Below, piece after piece: positions 1 through 7,301 of a stretch of 64,000 bases of DNA (positions are counted from its first letter, which is position 1; the number at the start of each line of letters is the position of its first letter). The notes under the pieces are model-generated. The model ran no database searches. It was not told the origin of the DNA and saw only the letters and a list, made by a program, of their open reading frames with translations. The position numbers and the translations under genes were made by a program. This DNA is from Curtobacterium sp. MCPF17_002 (GTDB taxonomy: Bacteria > Actinomycetota > Actinomycetes > Actinomycetales > Microbacteriaceae): assembly GCF_003234115.2 (NCBI RefSeq), contig NZ_CP126251.1, positions 992,001-1,056,000 on the forward strand. Reading direction: 5' to 3'.

Positions 1-875
1 ATCATCGCGACCGCGTCGTCGACGACCTCGGTGCTCTTCGCCTGGACGCCGTGCAGGAGCCACTGCGCCGTCTCGAGCTCGTGGTGCACCCGCGCGCGCT
101 GCGCGAGCTGCCGGTCACGGCCGCCGCCGTTCGCCTCGTAGGCGCTGAGCACCGTGTCGAACGCGTCCTTCCGGCCGGCGAGCACCCACGCGAGGTCCTT
201 CGCCGGGTCGCCGAGCCGCAGCTCGCCCCAGTCGATGACCCCGGAGACCGCGTCGCCGTCGACGAGGATCGTCGGCGTGCCGAGCGAACCGTGCACGACG
301 GTCGGCGTGAACTGCCAGAGCTGCTGGTCGCGGGCCGCACCCTCCCAGCGCTCCTTGAGCGCGGCCGGGACGAGCTTCGTGGCGACGGCGCGGTCCATCA
401 CCGAGACGGCGGACCGCAGCACCTCGAAGGGCGTCAGCGACGGCAGGCCGGCGTCCGTGACGAAGCTCGTCGGCAGCTGGTGGATCGCGGCGACCGCACG
501 GCCGACACTGGTGGCGAGCTCGGGCCGCTCGACGAGCGTCCCGAGGGTCGGGTGCGAGCCCGGCAGGAAGGTGGTGACGATGGCGCGCGTCGAGCCGATC
601 GGCGCCTGACCGCGGTACTCGGCCACACCGAACGGGAGGCGCGTGCGGATCCCGGCGCTCAGCGCACGGATCGCGACGAGGTCGGCCGACTGCCGGGCCT
701 CGGCCCGCTGGTTGCGTGGACGGCGGATCGCCGTCTCGGCGCCGTCGGCGTCGCGGAGGACGGCCGACTCGTAGTCCCCGGACGCTGCCGAGCCGAGCGT
801 GCGCGTGCCCGTGACGACGAGGCCTGGGACGGCCGTGGTGGCCAACGCGGCTAGAGTGAACTGGGATCCCGCCAT
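1..875 (-). CDS. Phosphotransferase (APH/MPH kinase-like fold), C-terminal end beyond window
   Basis: About 291 residues are visible, starting at ATG 875 and running open off the left edge. The order of motifs fits the aminoglycoside/macrolide phosphotransferase family: an N-terminal nucleotide-binding lobe, then VVHGSLGTPTILVD and VIDWGELRLGDPAKDLAW, then a helical C-terminal region. In the family the first motif is normally HGDL, with Asp as catalytic base; here it reads HGSL, while the metal-binding Asp of the IDWGE block is kept. It may therefore be a weak or repurposed kinase. A TACCCT hexamer lies 7 nt before the ATG, suggesting a leaderless message. It is divergent from nudC. The substrate cannot be told, and resistance should not be assumed. 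Confidence 0.8.
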   Translation of the reverse strand, partial: MAGSQFTLAALATTAVPGLVVTGTRTLGSAASGDYESAVLRDADGAETAIRRPRNQRAEARQSADLVAIRALSAGIRTRLPFGVAEYRGQAPIGSTRAIVTTFLPGSHPTLGTLVERPELATSVGRAVAAIHQLPTSFVTDAGLPSLTPFEVLRSAVSVMDRAVATKLVPAALKERWEGAARDQQLWQFTPTVVHGSLGTPTILVDGDAVSGVIDWGELRLGDPAKDLAWVLAGRKDAFDTVLSAYEANGGGRDRQLAQRARVHHELETAQWLLHGVQAKSTEVVDDAVAM

Positions 876-882
876 GCCCCTC

Positions 883-888
883 AGGGTA
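883..888 (-). promoter_or_regulatory. Candidate -10 box for leaderless phosphotransferase
   Basis: TACCCT on the minus strand, followed by 7 nt and the ATG at 875. I see no good -35 box. GAGGGG between them is too close to the ATG to be a normal ribosome binding site. Confidence 0.45.
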
Positions 889-995
889 GGTCCACAGCCC
901 CCGGTCGAGCGTGCGCCACGCTGGCCCGCGACAGCCCCGGACCGCGCACGGCGCCCCGCACTCCAGACCTGATCCGACCCGAGGAGCCCCCTGCC

Positions 996-1931
996 GTGAC
1001 CGTCGAGTTCGCCAGCCGGCTCCCGCTCTCCCGAAACGAACTCGACCGCGACGGCGAGTTCCGCACGACCCCCGACCTCGAACGGGTCCTCCGTGCGGAC
1101 CCCGCGACCCGGTTCCTGCCCCTGCATGGGTCCGAGATGCTCCGGAACGACGACGGCACGCTCCGTTTCGTCTCCGCCGCGGAGGTCCCCGAGGACACCG
1201 TGACGCTCTACCTCGGCCGCGCGGTGTCCGATGCGCCGGACGCCCCCGCCGGCACCCGCTTCGTCGCGGCCTTCGTCGACCCGGCGACCGCGACGGCGAT
1301 CGAGCCGGACGACGACGCATGGCAGAGCCTGCGCATGTTCGGCACCGAACTCTCCCCGCGCGACCAGGGCCTGGCGGTCGAGGCCGTCGCGATGGCGAAC
1401 TGGCACGCCGTGCACGGCTTCTCGCCGCGCACCGGGTCCCCGACCGACGTCGTCACCGGCGGCTGGGTCCGCCGCGACCCCGAGGGACACGAGCACTTCC
1501 CCCGCACCGACGCCGCGGTGATCGTCGGGGTGACCGACGCCGACGACCGCATCCTGCTCGGCTCGAACGCGGCGTGGGACGCGAACCGGTACTCGCTCCT
1601 CGCGGGTTTCGTCGAGCCGGGGGAGTCGCTGGAGGACGCCGTCCGGCGTGAGGTCTGGGAAGAGTCCGGGGTCCACGTGGAAGAGCCCGAGTACCTCGGG
1701 TCCCAGCCGTGGCCGTTCCCCGCGTCCCTCATGGTCGGCTTCCGTGCCCGCGCGGTCGACGGCGACCCGAACACCGCTCGGCCCGACGGGGTGGAGATCC
1801 TCGACGTCCGCTGGTTCTCGCGCGACGAGATCCGTGAGCGTGCCGGCGACACCCTGCTCCTGCCGGGGAGGACCTCGATCGCCCGCGCCATCATCGAAGA
1901 GTGGTACGGCGGGCCGCTGGATCTGCCGTGA
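996..1931 (+). CDS. nudC: NAD(+)/NADH diphosphatase, Nudix family
   Basis: 311 residues from GTG 996, preceded by a GAGGAG ribosome binding site. A complete Nudix box (GX5EX7REUXEEXGU) lies near residues 203-225, beginning GFVEPGESLED and ending EESGV. It is followed by SQPWPFPASLM, the signature that separates NADH pyrophosphatases from other Nudix enzymes. The family cleaves NAD(H) to NMN(H) and AMP and can remove NAD caps from RNA. The four-Cys zinc site of E. coli NudC is absent, which I believe is usual for actinobacterial members. The stop overlaps the GTG of the downstream helicase (GTGA), so the two are translationally coupled. Confidence 0.92.
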   Translation: MTVEFASRLPLSRNELDRDGEFRTTPDLERVLRADPATRFLPLHGSEMLRNDDGTLRFVSAAEVPEDTVTLYLGRAVSDAPDAPAGTRFVAAFVDPATATAIEPDDDAWQSLRMFGTELSPRDQGLAVEAVAMANWHAVHGFSPRTGSPTDVVTGGWVRRDPEGHEHFPRTDAAVIVGVTDADDRILLGSNAAWDANRYSLLAGFVEPGESLEDAVRREVWEESGVHVEEPEYLGSQPWPFPASLMVGFRARAVDGDPNTARPDGVEILDVRWFSRDEIRERAGDTLLLPGRTSIARAIIEEWYGGPLDLP

Positions 1932-3730
1932 GCGACGGCGCGCGCGGGTCGGGGCGCGGGCCCGGGCCGGGGCCGGGGCCGGGGTCCGGGTCGGGGTCGC
2001 CGTCGGCCGAGGTCCGGCCGCCGTCACCGGACGAGCTCCTCGCCGCCCTCGACGCCGAGCAGCAGGCCGTCGCCCGCACCCTGCTCGGTCCGGTCGCGGT
2101 GCTCGCCGGTGCCGGCACCGGCAAGACCCGCGCGATCACCCACCGCATCGCCTACGGGGTCGCGACCGGCACCTACGCCCCGAACCACGTCCTCGCGCTG
2201 ACCTTCACGACCCGCGCGGCCGGCGAACTCCGGTCGCGGCTCCGGTCGCTCGGGGCCGGGACGGTGCAGGCGCGGACCTTCCACGCCGCGGCGATGGCAC
2301 AGCTCAGCTACTTCTGGCCGGACACCGTCGGCGGCCACGCCCCGCGGATCGTCGAGTCGAAGGGCCGGATGATCGCGCACGCGGCGGACACCGTCGGCCT
2401 GCAGGTGGACACCCCGACCCTGCGGGACCTTGCCAGCGAGGTCGAGTGGCGCAAGGTGCAGATGCTCTCCTACGACGAGTACGAGGCGGCCGCGGCCGAA
2501 CGGGTGATGCCGCGGGACACCGCGCCGCGCCGGGTGCTCGATCTCATGCGCGCCTACGAGCAGCTCAAGGACGACCGCCGGCAGCTCGACTTCGAGGACG
2601 TCCTGCTCGCCACGCTCGGCATGGTCGAGTCCGAGCCGCGGGTCGCGTCGTACGTCCGGCAGCAGTACCGGTTCTTCGTCGTGGACGAGTACCAGGACGT
2701 CTCGCCCGTGCAGCACGACCTGCTGCGGGCGTGGCTCGGCGGCCGCGACGACCTGTGCGTGGTCGGCGACGCCAGCCAGACGATCTACTCGTTCGCCGGC
2801 GCGTCGAGCCGCTACCTGCTCGGGTTCGGGTCGGAGTTCCCGCGCGGGTCCGTCCTGCGACTCGAGCGGAACTACCGGTCCACGCCGGAGGTCGTGCACG
2901 CCGCCAACGCGCTGATGCGCGGGCAACCCGGTGCACTCGACCTCGTCGCGCAGACCGTCGACACCGGACCGGAACCCGTTGTCGTGGCCTGCGCGCACGA
3001 CGGCGAGGAAGCGCAGACGGTCGCTCGACGGATCACGGAGCTCGTCGGCGGTGGCGCGGCGTACGGCGACTGCGCCGTCCTCTACCGGCTGGGCGCCCAG
3101 TCGGCGGCGATCGAGTCCGCGCTCGGCCGAGCCGGGATCCCGTACCGGGTGCAGGGCGGCACCCGGTTCTTCGACCGGCCCGAGGTGAAGCTCGCCGTGC
3201 ACCACATGCGCGGCGAGGCGGTCCGGCAGACCGATGACGAGCTCACCCGGCGGGTGGGGCTCGTGCTGCAGGTCAGCGGGTGGACGCCGACCCCGCCGGA
3301 GGGCACCGGAGCGGTCCGCGAACAGTGGGAGGCCCTGCAGGCGGTGATGGGGCTCGCCGAGGCCGCTCCCGCCGGCACGACGATGCAGCAGTTCACGCAG
3401 GACCTGGTCGACCGTGCCGCGACCCACCACGAGCCCGATCTCGACGCCGTCACGCTCGCGACCCTGCACTCGTCGAAGGGCCTCGAGTGGCAGAACGTCG
3501 TCGTGATCGGTGCCGCCGAGGGTCTGCTGCCGATCTCGTACGCGACGACCGACACCGAGGTCGACGAGGAACGCCGGCTGTTCTACGTCGGCCTGACCCG
3601 TGCCCGCCGCACGGTCACGATCACGTGGTCGCGACTGGGTTCCACGCGTGGGGGCGCCCGGGCGGCGAGTCGTTTCCTGGCAGCGCTCGGCACGCACAGC
3701 GCGGATGGAACGCCACCGGCTGCAGGCTGA
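1928..3730 (+). CDS. UvrD/Rep-type superfamily 1 DNA helicase (UvrD2-like, short)
   Basis: 600 residues from GTG 1928, which overlaps the nudC stop; an earlier in-frame GTG at 1901 would lie deep inside nudC. SF1A motifs are in order: Walker A AGAGTGKT (residues about 59-66), motif II VVDEYQD (about 250), VGDASQTIYSFAG, then LATLHSSKGLEWQNV and RLFYVGLTRAR. The family unwinds DNA 3' to 5' in repair. Location next to nudC matches the actinobacterial uvrD2 neighbourhood, but no HRDC domain follows the core. The N terminus carries a Gly-Pro/Gly-Ser run coded by a GC-only hexamer repeat (about 1950-2010), prone to slippage. Its last 110 nt overlap the oppositely oriented ThiF-like gene. Confidence 0.88.
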   Translation: MSDGARGSGRGPGPGPGPGSGSGSPSAEVRPPSPDELLAALDAEQQAVARTLLGPVAVLAGAGTGKTRAITHRIAYGVATGTYAPNHVLALTFTTRAAGELRSRLRSLGAGTVQARTFHAAAMAQLSYFWPDTVGGHAPRIVESKGRMIAHAADTVGLQVDTPTLRDLASEVEWRKVQMLSYDEYEAAAAERVMPRDTAPRRVLDLMRAYEQLKDDRRQLDFEDVLLATLGMVESEPRVASYVRQQYRFFVVDEYQDVSPVQHDLLRAWLGGRDDLCVVGDASQTIYSFAGASSRYLLGFGSEFPRGSVLRLERNYRSTPEVVHAANALMRGQPGALDLVAQTVDTGPEPVVVACAHDGEEAQTVARRITELVGGGAAYGDCAVLYRLGAQSAAIESALGRAGIPYRVQGGTRFFDRPEVKLAVHHMRGEAVRQTDDELTRRVGLVLQVSGWTPTPPEGTGAVREQWEALQAVMGLAEAAPAGTTMQQFTQDLVDRAATHHEPDLDAVTLATLHSSKGLEWQNVVVIGAAEGLLPISYATTDTEVDEERRLFYVGLTRARRTVTITWSRLGSTRGGARAASRFLAALGTHSADGTPPAAG

Positions 3731-4478
3731 CCGACAGGTCGTCGCGCTCGAACACCAGCTGCTCGTCGCCCGGGTGCTGCGTCGTGCGCGGGAGCCGTTC
3801 GAGGAGCAGACGGGTGGCCGCCACCCCGATCGCCGCGATCCGGTACGGCGAGAGCGGCGCCGCCGGCCGACCCCACACCTGCGCGGCGATCGCCGGCCAG
3901 GCGGGGTCGTCCTCGGCGTGCGCGTACTCGACGCACTGCAGGCAGGGTCCGGCGCCCGGCACGACGAACGGCCCGACGCGGATCCGTCCGTCCCCGACGA
4001 CCACCGCCAGGTGCGGCACGCCGTGGCGGGTCCACGCGGCGCGGAGGGCCGGGTCGACGACGTGGTCCGCCACGACGACCGCCAGGCGCGGGTCCTGCTC
4101 GGGCAGGAGGACGGGACCGCCACGTGGCGCGCTCGTGCGGGCGACGGTGACGCCCTCGCCGGAGAGCAGTTCGGCGACCGCGTCCGGCAACGCGCCGGTG
4201 CCGTGCACCTCGACGCGTGCCAGCGGTTCCGGCAGGACGTCGACGACCGCGGGTGAGGCCGCCCCGAGGACGCGGGCGGCGATCCCCGGTGGGCAGCCCG
4301 TCGACACAGCGACGCCGGACAGGGCGTCGCGTCCGGTCTCACGGCGCAGCGCGCTGAGGAACCGTTCCTCGCCGGTGGTCGGAACCGGCACCACGGCGCG
4401 CGGAGGATCGACGCCGAGCTGGACGGTCGCCGGGTCGCGCCAGACGAACTCGAGCGTCGGATCGATGCGGATGCCCAT
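3621..4478 (-). CDS. ThiF/E1-like protein (cyclodehydratase leader-binding type), orphan
   Basis: 285 residues from ATG 4478. The C-terminal half resembles ThiF/E1-like proteins annotated as TOMM leader-peptide-binding or cyclodehydratase E1 domains: GPCLQCVEYAHAEDDPAWP (residues 178-195) and FHPRCACRA (257-265). The paired CXXC (179, 182) and CXC (261, 263) probably bind zinc. No clear adenylation GXGXXG loop is visible in the N-terminal half, so it is more likely a peptide-binding scaffold than an active E1 enzyme. No YcaO, dehydrogenase or precursor gene is near. It follows the DUF2342 gene on the same strand after about 60 nt, suggesting a shared transcript. Confidence 0.7.
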   Translation of the reverse strand: MGIRIDPTLEFVWRDPATVQLGVDPPRAVVPVPTTGEERFLSALRRETGRDALSGVAVSTGCPPGIAARVLGAASPAVVDVLPEPLARVEVHGTGALPDAVAELLSGEGVTVARTSAPRGGPVLLPEQDPRLAVVVADHVVDPALRAAWTRHGVPHLAVVVGDGRIRVGPFVVPGAGPCLQCVEYAHAEDDPAWPAIAAQVWGRPAAPLSPYRIAAIGVAATRLLLERLPRTTQHPGDEQLVFERDDLSVSLQPVAFHPRCACRALPGNDSPPGRPHAWNPVATT

Positions 4479-4537
4479 GCCCCCACGCTGGCCGAACGGA
4501 CGGCGCAGCGGGGGAGCAGCGGACGATCTGTGGAGAA

Positions 4538-5932
4538 CTAGCGGGACGGTGCGTCGTCGTCCGGGGTCCCGCCCTCGTCGACGTGTCCGCTCTCGTCCTC
4601 GCGCGGACGGTCGCCGGTGGAGTCGTTGAGCAGGTCCTCGAGGGCCTTGTCGAACTCGTCGTCCTCGGCGGAGCGGCCGGGGTTCCGGAGCCGGAGCACG
4701 AAGGCCTCGGGGGAGTCGATGTCCTCCGACGTCGGGACGGCGTCGAAGTGCGACCAGAGGGCGTCGCGCTGGTCGGTGCCGAGCTCGTCGGTGAGGTGCT
4801 GCCACATCGCGGCCGCCTCGCGGAGGCGACGGGGACGCAGCTCGAGCCCGACGAGCGTCGCGAACGCGGACTCGGCGGGACCGCCCGCGGCACGGCGGCG
4901 GCGGACCATCTCGGCGATCGCGCCGGACTTCGGCAGGCGTTCGGTCGCGGCCGCGGTCACGGTGTCGACCCAGCCCTCGACGAGCGCGAGCATCGTCTCG
5001 AGCCGGGCGAGCGCTGCCTCTTGCTCCTCGGTGCGCGGCGGGATGAGCGCACCGGACGCCAGCGCGTCCCGGAGCTGCTCCTGGTTGGTGGGGTCGATCT
5101 CCGACGCGAGTTCCTCGACCCGGTCGAAGGGGATGTGGATGCCCCGCGCGTAGTCGGTGATCGACGAGATGATGTGCAGGCGCAGCCACCGTGCCGAACG
5201 GAACAGCCGTGCGTGCGCCAGCTCGCGGACTGCCAGGTAGATGCGGACCTCGTCCTCGGGGACGTCGAGGCCCTCCGCGAACTCGGCCACGTTCTGCGGC
5301 AGGAGTGCGGCGACCTGCTCGTCGAGGAGCGGGACGCCGACGTCGCCGCCGGACACGACCTCCTTCGAGAGCTGACCGACGACCTGGCCGAGCTGGATCG
5401 CGAAGAGGGCACCCCCGACGCCGCGCATCGCCTTCGAGACGTCGCCGAGCATGGCCTTCAACTGTTCCGGTGCACGCTGCTCGATCGCCTCGGTGAGGGC
5501 GTTCGCGATGCTCAGGGCGACCGGCTCGGCGATCTGCGCCCAGACCGGGGTGGTCGCCTTCGCCCACTGCTCACGGGTGTACAGGCTCGGGGTCGCGGTG
5601 AGCTCGGCGACGGTGGTCGCCTCGTCCAGCCAGAGCGCGGCGACCTGGAACGCCTGGTCGGCCGCCTGCGAGGTCGCGGGGTCGACCGGGTGGCCGCCCT
5701 CACGAGCGATGGCCGTGGCGCGTTCCGACGCGACGGTGAAGTCGATGCCGTCCCCGCCGGACTGCGCGGCGCGCTGCAGCTGGCCCATCAGGTTCGCCAC
5801 GAAGGCCGGGTCGTTCGGCAGGCCGGCGGCACCGGCGAGCTGCGACGGGTCGATCTGGCCCTCGCCGGACAGGAGCTTCCGGAGCATCTCCTGGAAGTCG
5901 TCGTCCGGCCCCGGCTGCGGTTCATCAGGCAT
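4538..5932 (-). CDS. Zinc-dependent metalloprotease-like protein (DUF2342/zincin_2 family)
   Basis: 464 residues from ATG 5932. An acidic Pro/Asp-rich N terminus (MPDEPQPGPDDDFQEML) is followed by a helical domain. I recognise the DUF2342/zincin_2 family from its overall sequence, including RELAHARLFRSARWLRLHI near residue 240. The HEXXH-like site reads RELAH, so the first zinc-ligand His is Arg while Glu and the second His remain; I recall this being common in the family, which questions real protease activity. The C terminus is acidic and disordered. It is divergent from the PDZ/Lon-like protease gene and probably co-transcribed with the ThiF-like gene. TAGCGT lies 7 nt before the ATG. Confidence 0.75.
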   Translation of the reverse strand: MPDEPQPGPDDDFQEMLRKLLSGEGQIDPSQLAGAAGLPNDPAFVANLMGQLQRAAQSGGDGIDFTVASERATAIAREGGHPVDPATSQAADQAFQVAALWLDEATTVAELTATPSLYTREQWAKATTPVWAQIAEPVALSIANALTEAIEQRAPEQLKAMLGDVSKAMRGVGGALFAIQLGQVVGQLSKEVVSGGDVGVPLLDEQVAALLPQNVAEFAEGLDVPEDEVRIYLAVRELAHARLFRSARWLRLHIISSITDYARGIHIPFDRVEELASEIDPTNQEQLRDALASGALIPPRTEEQEAALARLETMLALVEGWVDTVTAAATERLPKSGAIAEMVRRRRAAGGPAESAFATLVGLELRPRRLREAAAMWQHLTDELGTDQRDALWSHFDAVPTSEDIDSPEAFVLRLRNPGRSAEDDEFDKALEDLLNDSTGDRPREDESGHVDEGGTPDDDAPSR

Positions 5933-5939
5933 GACGACT

Positions 5940-5945
5940 ACGCTA
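5940..5945 (-). promoter_or_regulatory. Candidate -10 box for leaderless DUF2342 gene
   Basis: TAGCGT on the minus strand, 7 nt before the ATG at 5932; no Shine-Dalgarno sequence lies between. Confidence 0.45.
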
Positions 5946-6059
5946 ATCGCTGCTCACGGGGCCGCACCTGGGACGCCCCCGTGGGAACGCCCGAACCGCT
6001 GCGCCGAGGGCGAACAGCACCTGTCGAAGGGGCGAACGAGCCCCCGTGGAAGGACGTCC

Positions 6060-7169
6060 GTGACCCTCTTCGCCGCCGAACCCCGTCGTCGTTCGCGTTC
6101 CCGGACGGTGGGGTGGGCCTTCGTGATCGGCGCCGTGGTCCTCGGGCTCCTCGCGAGCATCCTGCCGAGCCCGTACCTCATCGAGGTGCCCGGGCCGGTC
6201 TACAACACCATCGGCACGCAGAAGCAGGGGACGGGCAAGGACGCGAAGGACGTCCAGCTCATCCAGGTCACCGGGCACCCGACCTACCCGACCGCGGGCG
6301 CGCTCGACATGCTCACGGTGGGGATCCAGGGCGACGCCACGAACCGGCCGTCCTGGACGAGCGTGATCCGCGCGCTGTTCAGCCGGTCCGAGGCGGTCAT
6401 CCCGGTCGAGGCGATCTACCCGACGGGCACGACGACCGACCAGGTGAACCAGCAGGACGCAGCCGACATGCAGGCCTCGCAGCAGTCCGCGGTGGCGGCC
6501 GCCCTCATCCAGCAGGGATTCGACCTGCCCACGGACCTCGAGGTCGGCACCGTCCAGAAGGGGTCGGCCGCCGACGGCGTCATCGAGGACGGCGACGTCA
6601 TCCGGTCGTTCGACGGCACGTCCCTGACCACGAACGCCGACGCGACCTCGCTCCGGGAACTCGTCGCGAAGCACGGCACCTCGGGTCCGGCGACGGTCGT
6701 GCTCGAGCGCGACGGCGCCGAGAAGACCGTCCAGCTCACCCCGCGCAGCGAGCAGGGCACCGCGCTCATCGGCGTCGGCGTGACCGAGGAGTACGACTTC
6801 CCGTTCAAGGTCTCCATCAAGCTCCAGGACGTCGGGGGGCCCTCGGCCGGCATGATGTTCGCGCTCGGGATCATCGACGAGATCACGCCCGGCAAGCTCA
6901 ACGGCGGCAAGCACGTCGCCGGCACCGGCACGATCAGCGCCGACGGCGAGGTCGGTGCCATCGGCGGCATCCGCCAGAAGCTGTACGGCGCGAAGGACGC
7001 GGGGGCGACGGTGTTCCTCGCACCGGCCGACAACTGCGACGAGGTCGTCGGACACGTCCCCGACGGACTCGACGTCTACAAGGTCGCCACACTCGACCAG
7101 GCGGTCACCGACCTGCAGACCATCGCCTCCGGCAAGAGCACCGCGAAGCTCGCGCGCTGCGGCTCCTGA
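6060..7169 (+). CDS. PDZ domain and Lon-type (S16) protease domain, membrane-anchored (YlbL-like)
   Basis: 369 residues from GTG 6060, chosen because GGAAGGA lies just upstream and because the next residues give a short basic stretch then one membrane segment (VGWAFVIGAVVLGLLASIL, about 18-36). The PDZ-like part is near residues 165-215 (GSAADGVIEDGDVIRSFDG). The Lon catalytic part follows: Ser in GGPSAGMMFALG and Lys in GGIRQKLYGAKDAG, the S16 Ser-Lys dyad. In the family the proteolytic part sits outside the membrane; substrates are unknown. It is divergent from the DUF2342 gene and followed by a single palindrome arm near 7177. Confidence 0.85.
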   Translation: MTLFAAEPRRRSRSRTVGWAFVIGAVVLGLLASILPSPYLIEVPGPVYNTIGTQKQGTGKDAKDVQLIQVTGHPTYPTAGALDMLTVGIQGDATNRPSWTSVIRALFSRSEAVIPVEAIYPTGTTTDQVNQQDAADMQASQQSAVAAALIQQGFDLPTDLEVGTVQKGSAADGVIEDGDVIRSFDGTSLTTNADATSLRELVAKHGTSGPATVVLERDGAEKTVQLTPRSEQGTALIGVGVTEEYDFPFKVSIKLQDVGGPSAGMMFALGIIDEITPGKLNGGKHVAGTGTISADGEVGAIGGIRQKLYGAKDAGATVFLAPADNCDEVVGHVPDGLDVYKVATLDQAVTDLQTIASGKSTAKLARCGS

Positions 7170-7235
7170 CCCGGTCCTGGAGGCGCGGATCGCCTTCCTG
7201 AGTCGCCGTACAGTTTCAGACGTGGTCAGGCCACA

Positions 7236-7241
7236 TAGGAT
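7236..7241 (+). promoter_or_regulatory. Candidate -10 box upstream of the UPF0182 gene
   Basis: TAGGAT, with a weak TTTCAG 16 nt upstream. It would give a leader of about 55 nt before GTG 7302. Confidence 0.35.
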
Positions 7242-7301
7242 CGATGCACTGACGGCCCGCCGCGCCGGGCCCGCCGGTTCGACACGTCTGGAGCACATCA
7301 A

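Noticed and set aside
3621..4478. A thiazole/oxazole-modified RiPP cluster
   Set aside because: Only an E1-like protein is present; no YcaO, dehydrogenase, protease with intact active site for leader cleavage, or short precursor was found within several kilobases.
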